64,000 bases of DNA from Streptomyces sp. NBC_01591. GTDB taxonomy: Bacteria; Actinomycetota; Actinomycetes; Streptomycetales; Streptomycetaceae. Of the stretch, positions 37,345 to 47,429 are shown piece by piece. Each line of letters starts with the position of its first letter. Positions within the stretch are counted from its first letter, which is position 1. The stretch is from NCBI RefSeq assembly GCF_035918155.1, contig NZ_CP109327.1, positions 8,308,001-8,372,000 of the forward strand. Reading direction: 5' to 3'. The translations under genes were made by a program, and so were the position numbers. Under the pieces are notes generated by a model. The model was not told the origin of the DNA. It saw only the letters and a program-made list of their open reading frames with translations, and did no database searches.

Positions 37345-39374
37345 TTCGTCACGGCTTCCGTATATGTGTTCCAGATCTGGGCCGGGAGCTTCCCGTCGTC
37401 GGCCGGGCCACCGGCCAGCCCCTTGAGCGGCAGTGGCGCGAGGCTCTTCGTCAGGTCCATGCGGTAGACGACGACGGCGGTGGACGCGGCCGCTCCGTAT
37501 CCGACGTACCAGCGCGCGGTGTCGTCCTCGGTGGTGCCGGTCTTGACGGCGACCGGACCGGCGGGAGAGATACCGTTCACGCCGGTCGGCCGGGTGAGCG
37601 ATCTGGTGATCTCGTCGGCGACGTCGGACCGTACGGCGCGTCTCGGGCGGGGAAGGTCGAGCCGGACCGGTTCGCCGTTGCGGGTGACCTTGCGGACCGA
37701 GTACGGATCCGTGTGCACGCCGCGGGCCGCGAACGTTCCGTACGCGTCGGCCATCCGGATGGCGCTGGGCGTGGAGTTGCCCATCGAGAACGCCGGAACG
37801 GGCGGGCCGAAGCTGGAAGGGAGCAGTCCCGATGCCTCGGCCGTACTGCGGACCTTCTTCAGCCCCGCGTCCATGCCGAGTTGGAGGAAGGGGGAGTTCA
37901 CGGACTTCGCCATGGCGTCGTGCAGGCTGATGCGGCCGTGGGAGATGTCGCCGTCGTTGTCGCCCTTGACCATCTTCCCGCTGCGGTCCCAGTAGGGGCC
38001 CTCGGGTGTCATGACCGGTATGTCGTCGTCGCCGTCGTACTCGGTCGACGGTACGACGGTGGAGCGTGGACCGTTGCGCTGGCGCGTCACGCCGTGCTGC
38101 AGACCGGCGGCGTAGACGAAGGGGGTGAACGCCGAGCCGGCCGGGACGGTGCCCGCGTTGGATTCGTTGAAGGCCTGCCGCTCGAAGTCCGGTCCGCCGT
38201 ACACCGCGAGGATCCGGCCGTCCGGGGCGACGGTAGAGGCGCCGAACCGGACGAACCGATCGGCCTTGCGCTGCTTGGGATCGAGTTCGCCACGCGCATC
38301 GCGGACGGCCCGGGTGAGAGCGGTCATCCGCGGCTTCTCGAAGGTCGTGTAGATCTGGTAGCCGCCGAGGTCGAAGCGTGCGTCGGAGATGTGCCCGGCC
38401 CGTTTGGCGTACGACTCGGCGAGCTGGATGAGATAGCCGTCCTGCCCGCCCGCGCTGTTCGGCCGGTGCGGGGGCTTCGGCTCGGGGAAGGTGGTGTACG
38501 TGGCCCGTTCGGCCGCGCTCAGTCTGCCGATCTTCACCATGCGGTCCAGCGTCCATCGCCACCGCTCGACGGCCCGCTCACGGTTGCGGGGGTTGACGGC
38601 CGGGTCGTACAGCGAGGCCCCCTTGAGCAGGGAGGCGAGGAACGCGCCCTCACTGGCGTTGAGCTGGGTGACCTCTTTGCCGTAGTACGCCTGGGAGGCA
38701 CGCTGGAGACCGTAGGTGCCCCGGCCGAACCAGCTGGTGTTCAGGTACTCCTGGAGGATCTTGTCCTTGCTCAGGCGGCGGTCCAGCTTGACCGCCAGCA
38801 GCATCTCGGTGAACTTCCGCGAGAAGGACTGGTCCTGCGACAGATAGACGTTCTTGACGTACTGCTGGGTGATGGTGGACCCGCCCTGGGTGTCCCCGTC
38901 GCCGACCGTACGCCACAGCGCGCGGGTGATCCCTTGCGTCGATATGCCGTGGTCGGAGTAGAAGTCGGCGTTCTCCGCCGCCAGTACGGCCCATCGGACG
39001 TGGTCGGGGATCTTCGACAGGGGCATCTCCTGGCGGCTCACCCAGCCGGTCCGGGCCATCGGTGTGCCGTCGGCCCAGTAGTAGACGGTGTCCTGCTGGG
39101 TGGCGAACGCGTTGAGGTCCTCGGGTATGTCCGTACGCGCGTAGGCGATTCCCACCACGGTCGCCAGCGTCGCGGTGAACATCAGGACCGAGCCCAGGAC
39201 CAGCCGCCACGAGGGCACCCATCTTGGCCAGCCGCTTCGGCCCGCGCGTGGATAGTCCGGTCTGCGCGGCAGGCGGGCCAACGGGCGCTTCGCCTGTTTC
39301 CGGCGCCCGGTCCCCGGCACCAGTACGGTCCGTGCGGCCCGCGCCGTCCTGCTGAATATGTTGTGCAGTGTCAT
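37341..39374 (-). CDS. Bifunctional class A penicillin-binding protein with altered transpeptidase SxxK motif
   Basis: This is a 677-residue membrane-anchored protein. The glycosyltransferase-51 domain has AAENADFYSDHGIS (catalytic Glu), GGSTITQQYVKN and the ILQEYLNTSWFGRGTYGLQR region. The transpeptidase domain has SVN and KTGT, but the nucleophile motif reads S414-A-F-T417, so the Lys of SxxK is replaced by Thr. Glycan polymerisation should be intact; cross-linking or beta-lactam binding is doubtful. ATG 39374 was chosen because the upstream extension lacks coding character. The stop overlaps the deacetylase-like gene. Confidence 0.88.
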
Positions 39375-39880
39375 TCCGTCCAGCCAGGACAGGCAGGGAC
39401 GGCCGCAGACCGCGACCGCGCCCGTGCAGTGGTCATTGAGCGTCCGCCGCCACATGCCGGCACGTCGACTCCGCCAGAGCAAAGGCCAAAGCATGACCGA
39501 GAGTTCTGTCTCGAAGTCACGTAAAGATAACAGGCCGTCGGGAGAGGTCGTGCCGGTCGGTCCACCTCGTCATCGCGGCCCGGCCGTCGACCGCCCGGCC
39601 GTCCGGGCCACCCGGCGTCGAACCGGCCAATTCGATTCCCCGCGCGCACCCGAACCCGCCGGAACACCGGACAGGTACCGCGACTTCACCGGGCCCGGCA
39701 GCGGCAGGAGGACAGGAACGAGAGAAACGTCAAGCACTGTTCCCGGCCAACCGCGACACGCGCGCGCGGGAGTGCCGTGGTGACACCGGGGGCCACCTGC
39801 CTAAGGTCTGAGAGCACGCAGCTGGGCCGGCCGGTCGATCCATCGCCATCGTCGAACGACGCATCGCACAGGGAGAAGCA
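39375..39880. other. 506-base intergenic region between PBP gene and peptide cluster
   Basis: This region separates the leftward PBP gene from the rightward NRPS cluster and should hold both promoters. A frame open at 39493-39783 is Arg/Pro-rich and not convincing as a gene. An A-rich stretch (CGTAAAGATAACAGG near 39520-39534) is the least GC-rich part and could belong to a promoter. No operator palindrome was recognised. Confidence 0.5.
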
Positions 39881-40915
39881 GTGTCGCGTGTCAATCCCGT
39901 CCTGGCACGGGCCCTCAGCACAACACCCTTACTCCGCCTGGACGTCGCCCACCGGGGTCGGGTGCGGCGTCTGGGACTGAAACTCGAAGAGCACGGCCCC
40001 ACCGGATCGGTGAAGGACCGCAGCGCCGTCGGACTGTTGCGGGCGCTGCACGACGAACAGCCGCTCACCCCGGGCACGGTGGTGGTGGAATCCACCTCGG
40101 GCAACCTGGGCCTCGCCCTGGCCCGGCTGCTGCCGGCGGTCGGCTGCGACTTCCTCGCCGTGGTCGACCTCAAGACCCCGCACGCCACCCGCCGCAGGCT
40201 CGCCGACAGCGGAGCCCGGGTGATCGTCGTCGACGAACCCGACGGCCTGGGCGGCTACCTGCTGAGCCGGCTGCGCCGGGTGCGCGAGCTGTGCGCGGAC
40301 AACCCCGGCTACCGCTGGCCCGACCAGTACGAGAACTGGGCCGCGCCCCACATCCACCGGCGCACCACCGGACCCGAACTCACCGAGCAGGCAGGACCGG
40401 AGCTCGGCGCGGTGTACATCCCGGTCTCCACCGGCGGCACCCTCGCGGGCATCGGCGCCCATCTGCGCGAGCACCGGCCCGACGTCGCCGCGGTCGCCGT
40501 GGACGTACGCGGCTCACTGGCCGTCTCGGGCAGCGCCGGACGACGCCTGGTCCCGGGCATCGGAGCCAGCCGGCCGTCCGTCTTCCTGAAGGCGCCGCAC
40601 AGCTACGACCGCGCGGTGCACGTCGACGACATCGAGGCGATCGCCGTGTGCCGGATCATCGCCGAGGACATCGGGCTCGCACTCGGCGGCTCCAGCGGTT
40701 GCGCCGTACGCGCGATGCTGACCGATCAGGACGAGACCGGGACGGACAGCCGGCTCGCGGTCTGCCTGGCCGCGGACGGCGGCGCCAAATACCGCGACAC
40801 CCTCTACTCCGACAACTGGGCGACCGAACAGGGTGTCGCCAAGGAGATCACCTCCGCCGTGGAACAACTGCGCAGCGAAGGACTCTTCTTCGACCGAAAG
40901 CACCAGGAGCACTGA
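39881..40915 (+). CDS. sbnA: SbnA-like PLP-dependent synthase (2,3-diaminopropionate pathway)
   Basis: This is a 344-residue PLP fold-II enzyme of the cysteine-synthase family. GPTGSVKDRSAVGLL carries the PLP Lys, STSGNLGLALA the substrate loop, and STGGTLAGIG the phosphate-binding loop. Together with the SbnB-like gene (42209) it matches the pair that joins O-phospho-L-serine and L-glutamate and releases L-2,3-diaminopropionate. The start is GTG 39881 with GAGAAG upstream. It is the first gene of the peptide cluster. Alone it could be read as a cysteine synthase; the neighbour decides. Confidence 0.85.
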   Translation: MSRVNPVLARALSTTPLLRLDVAHRGRVRRLGLKLEEHGPTGSVKDRSAVGLLRALHDEQPLTPGTVVVESTSGNLGLALARLLPAVGCDFLAVVDLKTPHATRRRLADSGARVIVVDEPDGLGGYLLSRLRRVRELCADNPGYRWPDQYENWAAPHIHRRTTGPELTEQAGPELGAVYIPVSTGGTLAGIGAHLREHRPDVAAVAVDVRGSLAVSGSAGRRLVPGIGASRPSVFLKAPHSYDRAVHVDDIEAIAVCRIIAEDIGLALGGSSGCAVRAMLTDQDETGTDSRLAVCLAADGGAKYRDTLYSDNWATEQGVAKEITSAVEQLRSEGLFFDRKHQEH

Positions 40916-40917
40916 AC

Positions 40918-42147
40918 ATGGGCACCAGCACCACCCTTGACCGGCAGCGGACACGCCCCGGCCACCGGCAGTACCTGCCGCTGGTGCAGGGCGCCACGCT
41001 GATCGAATGGACCGGAACGGGCCTTTTCCTCGCCGTCTCGACCATCTACTTCGTCAAGGTCGCCCATCTCAGCACCTCGTCCGTCGGCACCGGCCTGACC
41101 ATCGGCGGGGCCGTCGCCATCGCCGCCGCCGTGCCCATCGCCCGGCTGGCCGGACGCTTCGGGCCGAAGCCGGTGCTGATCGGTGTGATGCTGCTGCGCG
41201 CACTGGCCACCGTCGGCTACCTCTGGGTGGACGGCTGGTGGAGCTTTCTTCTCGTGGTCGCCGTCATCGCCGTCACCGAGCAGTCCTCACCCCCACTGGT
41301 CCAGTCGTACGTCGGTGCACGCGCCCCGGAGAACCTGCGCGCGAAGGTCATGGCCGTGCAGCGCACCGTCGTCAACCTCGGCATCAGCCTGGGCGGGCTG
41401 ATCGCCGGAGTCGCCCTGGGCTCCGGCGCGCCGGGAGCCTTCCGGCCGCTGCTGATCGGTGGCGCGGTCGCCTATGTGGCGGTGGCCGCCGTGTACGCCA
41501 CCGCGCGGCGGGAGGAGGAGGCGCCGACGGCGGTCGGGAGCGCCCGGGTGGCGGATCTGCTCAAGGACCGCCGACTGCTCGGCTTCACCGCGTACAACGC
41601 ACTGGTGTCGCTCTGGATGCCGGTGCTCAACGTGGCCTTCCCGCTGTGGCTCGTCACCGAGACGGACGTACCGGAGCGCTATGTCGGCATCCTGTACGCC
41701 GTCAACACCGTGCTGTGCATCGCCCTCCAGTACCCCCTCAACCGCTGCTACGGCACCACGCGCCGGGCATGGCTCTCGTACGCGGGTGCGGCCCTGCTGC
41801 TCAGCTGCGGCGCCCTGGCCTTCGCCGCCGCGCCCGGCTTCGGGGCGCGGGAGGCACTGCTGGTGCTCGGCGCGGCCGTCGTCCTCCTGACCTTCGCCGA
41901 GCTGCTCCAGGTCGGCGCCTCGTGGACCCTTTCCTTCGACCTGGCACCGGAAGGGGCGCGCAGCGCCTACCTGGTGCTGTTCAACACCAGCCGCACGGTG
42001 GCCAACCGGGTCGCGGGCCCGGTACTGATGACCGGCGTCGTCCTCGCCCTCGGCACGGCCGGCTGGATCGCACTCGCCGGTGTACTGCTGCTCGGTGCGC
42101 TCGTCCCCTTCGTGATGCTCCGCGCGGCACACGCCCCCGGCGGCTGA
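40918..42147 (+). CDS. MFS transporter, probable exporter of the peptide
   Basis: This is a 409-residue membrane protein with about twelve hydrophobic segments. The loop between helices 2 and 3 reads GRFGPKPVLIG, the MFS motif A region, and the central loop has ATARREEEAP. It begins two bases after the SbnA-like stop, with AGGAG at the end of that gene as ribosome-binding site. Its place between the two diaminopropionate genes makes export or self-resistance for the cluster product the likely role. Confidence 0.87.
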   Translation: MGTSTTLDRQRTRPGHRQYLPLVQGATLIEWTGTGLFLAVSTIYFVKVAHLSTSSVGTGLTIGGAVAIAAAVPIARLAGRFGPKPVLIGVMLLRALATVGYLWVDGWWSFLLVVAVIAVTEQSSPPLVQSYVGARAPENLRAKVMAVQRTVVNLGISLGGLIAGVALGSGAPGAFRPLLIGGAVAYVAVAAVYATARREEEAPTAVGSARVADLLKDRRLLGFTAYNALVSLWMPVLNVAFPLWLVTETDVPERYVGILYAVNTVLCIALQYPLNRCYGTTRRAWLSYAGAALLLSCGALAFAAAPGFGAREALLVLGAAVVLLTFAELLQVGASWTLSFDLAPEGARSAYLVLFNTSRTVANRVAGPVLMTGVVLALGTAGWIALAGVLLLGALVPFVMLRAAHAPGG

Positions 42148-42208
42148 ACCCGCTCCCGCACGGTCTCCACCGCAACCGACCCCCTCTCGCCAAGGAGCCC
42201 CGCCCGTC

Positions 42209-43282
42209 ATGGACTTCGAGCAATACCCCGACAGCCACTTCCGCTATCTGACCCGCGCGGACGTCATCGAGGCCGCCCGCGACGTGGACATCGTGGCGGC
42301 GGTGGCCGAGGCGCTCAGGCTGCACTCCGCCGGTCAGTCCGTCCTGCCCGAGGAGGCATACCTCGGCTGGACCACACCGCAGGGCGACTCGGCCAGGCTG
42401 CTGGCCATGCCCGGCGCACTTGCCCAGGAGGGGCGGCCGCCGGTCATCGGCATGAAGACCATCAACGCCTCGATCGGGAACCCGGGGCGCGGCATACCCC
42501 GCTCCCAGGGCTTCACCCTGCTCCTCGACCCGGAGACCGCCCGCCCCCTCGCCCTGATGGAGGCCGCTTACATCAGTGCGATGCGCACCGCGGCGGTGAC
42601 CGCGCTCGCCGTGCGCCACCTGGCGGTGGCGGAACCGCGCGGGCTGGCACTCCTCGGCTGCGGCGCCCTCGCGCAGGCACACATCGAGCTGCTGCTGCGC
42701 ACCGTGCCCACCCTGCGTCGCATCGCGCTGTACGACGTGGCGCCCGACCGTGCGAAGTCCGTCGCCCACCACATCGCCTCGCTGCCCGGTGCGGCGGACA
42801 TCGACACGGTCGTCGCCGACGGGCCGCGCGAGGCGGTACGGGACGCCGAACTCGTCGTGCCCGTCACCACGGTGACCCGGGGATACATCGAGCCGGACTG
42901 GCTGCGGCCCGGCGCGCTCGTCTGCCATGTCTCGCTGGACGACCTCACCGAGGCGGCCGTGCTCTCGGCCGGCACGGTCATCGTCGACGACTGGAGCCTG
43001 GTCCGTGACGACCCGCGACGGCTGCTCGGCCGGATGCACCGGGCGGGCACCCTGCTCGGCCCCGACGGCACCCCGCGGCAAGGAGTGACCGCCCGGCCCG
43101 GGGCCCGCCGCGTCGACGGCACGCTCGGCGATGTGCTCGCCGGGCGTCACCCGGGCCGCCGCGACCAGGACGAGATCGTGATCAGCAACCCGTTCGGGAT
43201 GTCGATCCTCGACGTCGCCGTGGCCGACCGCATCCACGCCCGCGCCGAAGCCGCCGGTCTCGGCGCCCGGCTCACGCTCTGA
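42209..43282 (+). CDS. sbnB: SbnB-like dehydrogenase (ornithine cyclodeaminase family)
   Basis: This is a 357-residue protein. The N-terminal dimerisation and substrate part holds GMKTINASIGNPGRGIPRSQ; the Rossmann loop LALLGCGALAQAHIELLL binds NAD. The family includes ornithine cyclodeaminase and SbnB, which oxidatively cleaves N-(1-amino-1-carboxyethyl)-glutamate to L-2,3-diaminopropionate, 2-oxoglutarate and NADH. The pairing with an SbnA homologue strongly favours the SbnB role. CAAGGAG lies ahead of ATG 42209. The methyltransferase follows after 11 bases. Confidence 0.87.
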   Translation: MDFEQYPDSHFRYLTRADVIEAARDVDIVAAVAEALRLHSAGQSVLPEEAYLGWTTPQGDSARLLAMPGALAQEGRPPVIGMKTINASIGNPGRGIPRSQGFTLLLDPETARPLALMEAAYISAMRTAAVTALAVRHLAVAEPRGLALLGCGALAQAHIELLLRTVPTLRRIALYDVAPDRAKSVAHHIASLPGAADIDTVVADGPREAVRDAELVVPVTTVTRGYIEPDWLRPGALVCHVSLDDLTEAAVLSAGTVIVDDWSLVRDDPRRLLGRMHRAGTLLGPDGTPRQGVTARPGARRVDGTLGDVLAGRHPGRRDQDEIVISNPFGMSILDVAVADRIHARAEAAGLGARLTL

Positions 43283-43293
43283 GGGGGATCCGC

Positions 43294-44109
43294 ATGACGA
43301 TCGATCAGAACATCCAGGAGATCAACCGCACCATGTGGTCGTACGGCGAGTACCGGCACGTCGCCGATCTGCTGCGGCCGGGCGCCGTCGAGCTGATCGA
43401 CCGGCTGGCCCCCGCGCCGGACACCGCCCATCTCGATGTCGCCACCGGCAACGGCAACGTCGCGCTGCTGACCGCCCGGCGCGGCTGCATCGTCACCGGG
43501 CTGGACCTGACCGACGAGTTCTTCCCCGACGCACGCGAACGGTTCGCCCAGGCCGGCGTCCAGGTGGAGCTGCGACGGGGTGATGCCCAGGAACTCCCCT
43601 TCACCGACGCTTCGTTCGACCTGGTGACCTCCACCTACGGAATCCAGTTCGCGCCCGACCACGCAGCATCGAGCGGGGAGATGGCCCGGGTGCTGCGGCC
43701 GGGCGGCCGCATCGGCATGTGCAACTGGACGGCACGCAGCTGGACCGCGCACTTCCAGGAGATCCTCTCCGCCTACTTCCCCTCGCCCAACGGCCATCAG
43801 GGACAGCCCATGCTGTGGGGCTCGCCGGACTATCTCGCCGAACTCCTCGGCCCCGGATTCACGGTCACATCCGAACGCCGGGAACTCTTCTACCCGTTCG
43901 CCGCGGCCGAGGACCTGGTGACCTTCTTCGAGAACTGCTTCGGCCCCTGCATCGCGGCGAGGAACACCATTTCGCCGCCCTCGCGATGGAAGGAACTGCG
44001 TGCGGAAATGGTCGAGATGACCGAGGGATTCCACACCACGGACGAGCGCGGCACGGGCGTACCGGTCGAGTACCTGCTGGTCATCGCCGAGAAGCGGGCG
44101 GCACGGTGA
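43294..44109 (+). CDS. Class I SAM-dependent methyltransferase
   Basis: This is a 271-residue protein. Motif I is AHLDVATGNGNVALLTA, the acidic loop is VTGLDLTDEF, and GDAQELPFTDASFDLVTSTY is the UbiE-like motif region. It is a stand-alone small-molecule methyltransferase; a methyl group on the diamino acid or on the finished peptide is expected. It ends in a GTGA overlap with the first NRPS, so its dosage is tied to it. The acceptor atom (N, O or C) cannot be told. Confidence 0.87.
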   Translation: MTIDQNIQEINRTMWSYGEYRHVADLLRPGAVELIDRLAPAPDTAHLDVATGNGNVALLTARRGCIVTGLDLTDEFFPDARERFAQAGVQVELRRGDAQELPFTDASFDLVTSTYGIQFAPDHAASSGEMARVLRPGGRIGMCNWTARSWTAHFQEILSAYFPSPNGHQGQPMLWGSPDYLAELLGPGFTVTSERRELFYPFAAAEDLVTFFENCFGPCIAARNTISPPSRWKELRAEMVEMTEGFHTTDERGTGVPVEYLLVIAEKRAAR

Positions 44110-47100
44110 CCGGCCTGCCCGAGCATTACCCGCGCCTCCCGCTGGCCGAAGGGGCGCGGGAGCGCGCCGTCGCCGCGGCACTCACCCGCCACGAACCGTA
44201 CGAGCTGGGGGAAGGGGTCCACGCCTACGTCGAGCTGTTCGCGGCCGCACACCCCGACCGGACCGCCGTCGAGGACGGCGAAGTGTCCGTCGGATACGGC
44301 CGGTTGGCCGACCGGATGCGTGGCACCGCCGCGCAGCTGGCGGCCGCCGGGATCTCGCAGGGGCAGATCGTCGCGGTCGGCGGCCGGCGCGGCGCCGACG
44401 TCGTCACGGCCTTCCTCGCCCTGGAGCTGCTGGGCGCCGTCTACCTGCCGGTCGACGCGAGCTGGCCCGCCGCACGCGTCGAATCCCTGCTCACCGACAG
44501 CGGCGCGGCACTGATGCTGACCACCGGCGCACCGGCAGACACCGGGGAACTGGTCAAGGGCGCCCGCGCGGCCGGCGTACCCACCACGACACCGGAACCG
44601 GCCGGCGCTCCGTACACCCGGACCCTGCCGCCGGCCCCCGACGAGGTGCGCTACGTCCTCTACACCTCGGGGTCGACCGGCCGCCCCAAGGCCGCGATCG
44701 TCGAGCACCGCGGAATGCTCAACCACCTCTGGGCCAAGATCGATGACCTGGGGCTGACCGCGGACGACCGGCTGGCCCAGACCGCACCGCTGAGCTTCGA
44801 CATCTCCGTATGGCAGATGCTCGCCCCGCTGCTCGTCGGCGGCCGGGTCCAGATCCTCGCCGACGAGCAGGCACAGGACGGCGCCGTGCTGCTGGAGGAG
44901 TTGCGCGGACGCGGAACCACGGTGCTGGAGACCGTACCCACACTGATCCGCTTCCTGCTCGACGCCCAGGAGACCGCGGGAGTCCGGCCCGGCGAGCTGC
45001 GCTGGATGATTGCCACCGGCGAGGAACTGCCACCCGCGCTGGCCCGGCGCTGGCACGACACCATGCCGGGCATCCGACTGCTCAACGCGTACGGGCCCAC
45101 CGAGTGTTCGGACGACGTCACCCATGCCGAACTCGGCCCTCCGGCCGCCGGAGTACGCCATCTGCCGATCGGCTCGCCCATCGGGAACGCCGAACTGTAC
45201 GTACTGCGCGAGGAGAACGGGCAGTGGCACGCCTGTGCGCACGGGGAGACGGGGGAGCTGTTCGTCGGGGGACTCGTCGTGGGCCGTGGCTACCTCGGTG
45301 ACCCGGAGCGCACCGCACTCGCTTTCTTCACCGACCCCTTCGGCATCGACGGCGGACGCCTCTACCGCACCGGGGACGCCGTACGCGTGACTCCGGACGG
45401 CCAACTGGAATACCTGGGCCGGGTGGACCGGCAGGTGAAGCTCGGCGGCGTACGCATGGAGCTCGCCGAGATCGAGGCGGTGCTCGGCGACCACCCCCGG
45501 ATCGCCGCCTGCGCCGTCACCGTCCACACCCCCGACGACACCGGAGCCCTGGTCGCCCGGGAGAGCGCGCACACGCCGGTGGCCGCGCAGCCGCCCCGGC
45601 TCGTCGCGTACGTCACCGCCTCCGGCGACGAGCCGACGGAGGAATCACTGCGCGCCCATCTGAGCGGCCGGCTCCCCGCGCCCATGGTGCCGCACACCTT
45701 CGTCGTCCTGCCTCGGCTCCCGCTCACCCGAAACGGCAAGACGGACTACAAGGCCCTGCCCGCACCACCGCGCCGCAGCCGCCCCGACACCCGCCCGTAC
45801 GCCCCGCCGCGCGGCGCGGCGGAGACCGCGATCGCGGCCGTCGTCGCCGGGCTCCTCGGCACCGGACGGGTCGGCAGGAACGACAGGTTCCTGGAGCTGG
45901 GCGGCGACTCGCTGCTCGCCATGCGGCTGGTCGCCGCCCTGCGCGAGACGGGATCGGCGGCCGGCCTGCGTGACGTGCTGCGCGACGGCAGCCCCGCCGC
46001 GCTCGCCGCACTCGGCCACGAACGGCGGCCCGCGCCCGGTTCCCGCACGGAGAGGGCACGGGACGACGCGCCGCGCTCCCGGCCGCTCACCCCGCAGCAG
46101 GCCGGGGTGTACTTCCACTGGCGGCTCGACCCGCTCAGCCCCTACTACAGCTACCAGGGCTCCCTGGAACTCGACGGGCCCCTCGACGTGGCACGGCTGG
46201 CTCGGGCCTGGCAGTTGCTGCTCGCCGAGAATCCGCTGCTCCTCGCCCGGTTCGCCGAGACCGACGGGGCGGTCGGGCAGGAGGCGGTGCAGGAAGCGGT
46301 GCACGAGGTGGTGCACCACTACCCGCACTGGGAGGTTCCGCTGCCCGGCAGCGCCCGGGACATCACCGCGGACGCATTCCGCGCGGTGGCCGCCGAGGAG
46401 GCGGCCAGGCCCTTCGACCTGCTCACCGAACCGGCCCTGCGGACCGGGCTGTTCCGGCTGCCGGACGGCCGGCACCGGCTCCTGGTCACCATGCACGAAC
46501 TGCTTCTCGACGGCTGGGGAGCGACCGTGCTGTTCCAGCGGCTGGCCGAACTCTACGAACAGGAGCCCGCCGGGCCCGACCCCGAACGCGCCACCCGCTA
46601 CGACCGCTATCTCGACCACCTGACCGAGCGGCTGGCCACCGAGGAGGTGGCCGAGGCGGGGGAGTACTGGCTGCGCCGGCTCGCGGGCGAGCTCCCGGCA
46701 CTCCAGATCGCACAGAAGCAGCGGCCCGCCACACCCACCTACCGGGGCGAGATCACCGAGGCGGTCCTCGACGAGCAGCTGTCCCGGCGGCTGCGCGACA
46801 CGGCGCTGGCCGCGTCCGCTACCGCGTTCGTACCGCTGCTCGCCGCCTACGCACTGGCCCTGAGCTACTACAGCGACGCCGACGACGTGATCGTCGGCGC
46901 CCCGATGGCGGGGCGGGAGCGGCCGGAGACCGCCGACGTGCCCGCCTTCATGCTCGCCATGCTGCCACTGCGCCTGAACATCGACCCGGCCGCCACCCTC
47001 GCGGAGTTCACCGCACAGGTGAGGGAGACGGTGTACGACGCCTACGCCGCGGCCGAGCACCCCTTGGGCTGGACGCTGCGGCGGCTTCCGGCCGCCTCAC

Positions 47101-47429
47101 GGAGCTCATCGGCGACCCCGGTCTTCCAGACCATGCTCAACATGCTGCCCTACCCGGCGCGCGCCACCACCGCGTCGGACGTCCGGTTCCGCTTCGTCGA
47201 ACTGGACACCGGCTACACCAAGTACGACTGCGCCCTGTACGTCCAGCCGCACGGCCCCGGCCAACTGCTGCTCCAGTACGCCTATCAGCGGGAGCTGCTC
47301 GACGCGCCGGCCGCCCGCAACGTACTGGATTCCACCCTGATCGCGCTGCGGGCCCTCACCGACCCGGAGCGCGCCGAGCACACCACCGTTCGTTCCCTCG
47401 ATCTGCTGCCCGGAGACGATCACCGATGA
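44106..47429 (+). CDS. Nonribosomal peptide synthetase, A-PCP-C
   Basis: This is a 1107-residue enzyme. The adenylation domain (about 35-555) has YTSGSTGRPKAAIVEH at 186 and NAYGPTE. Reading the specificity positions against GrsA by eye gives D-I-W-E-I-T-A-D-D plus the A10 Lys. Such an acidic pocket suits a basic diamino acid, as expected from the SbnA/SbnB pair. The carrier domain has LGGDSLLAM with Ser602 for phosphopantetheine. The condensation domain (about 690-1100) has MHELLLDGW at 796: the first His of HHxxxDG is Met, the catalytic second His is kept. The start GTG 44106 overlaps the methyltransferase stop. Confidence 0.92.
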   Translation: MTGLPEHYPRLPLAEGARERAVAAALTRHEPYELGEGVHAYVELFAAAHPDRTAVEDGEVSVGYGRLADRMRGTAAQLAAAGISQGQIVAVGGRRGADVVTAFLALELLGAVYLPVDASWPAARVESLLTDSGAALMLTTGAPADTGELVKGARAAGVPTTTPEPAGAPYTRTLPPAPDEVRYVLYTSGSTGRPKAAIVEHRGMLNHLWAKIDDLGLTADDRLAQTAPLSFDISVWQMLAPLLVGGRVQILADEQAQDGAVLLEELRGRGTTVLETVPTLIRFLLDAQETAGVRPGELRWMIATGEELPPALARRWHDTMPGIRLLNAYGPTECSDDVTHAELGPPAAGVRHLPIGSPIGNAELYVLREENGQWHACAHGETGELFVGGLVVGRGYLGDPERTALAFFTDPFGIDGGRLYRTGDAVRVTPDGQLEYLGRVDRQVKLGGVRMELAEIEAVLGDHPRIAACAVTVHTPDDTGALVARESAHTPVAAQPPRLVAYVTASGDEPTEESLRAHLSGRLPAPMVPHTFVVLPRLPLTRNGKTDYKALPAPPRRSRPDTRPYAPPRGAAETAIAAVVAGLLGTGRVGRNDRFLELGGDSLLAMRLVAALRETGSAAGLRDVLRDGSPAALAALGHERRPAPGSRTERARDDAPRSRPLTPQQAGVYFHWRLDPLSPYYSYQGSLELDGPLDVARLARAWQLLLAENPLLLARFAETDGAVGQEAVQEAVHEVVHHYPHWEVPLPGSARDITADAFRAVAAEEAARPFDLLTEPALRTGLFRLPDGRHRLLVTMHELLLDGWGATVLFQRLAELYEQEPAGPDPERATRYDRYLDHLTERLATEEVAEAGEYWLRRLAGELPALQIAQKQRPATPTYRGEITEAVLDEQLSRRLRDTALAASATAFVPLLAAYALALSYYSDADDVIVGAPMAGRERPETADVPAFMLAMLPLRLNIDPAATLAEFTAQVRETVYDAYAAAEHPLGWTLRRLPAASRSSSATPVFQTMLNMLPYPARATTASDVRFRFVELDTGYTKYDCALYVQPHGPGQLLLQYAYQRELLDAPAARNVLDSTLIALRALTDPERAEHTTVRSLDLLPGDDHR

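Noticed and set aside
39493..39783. Possible small gene between the PBP and the peptide cluster
   Set aside because: The frame is Arg/Pro/Gly-rich without any recognisable domain, has no clear ribosome-binding site, and looks like chance opening in GC-rich DNA.
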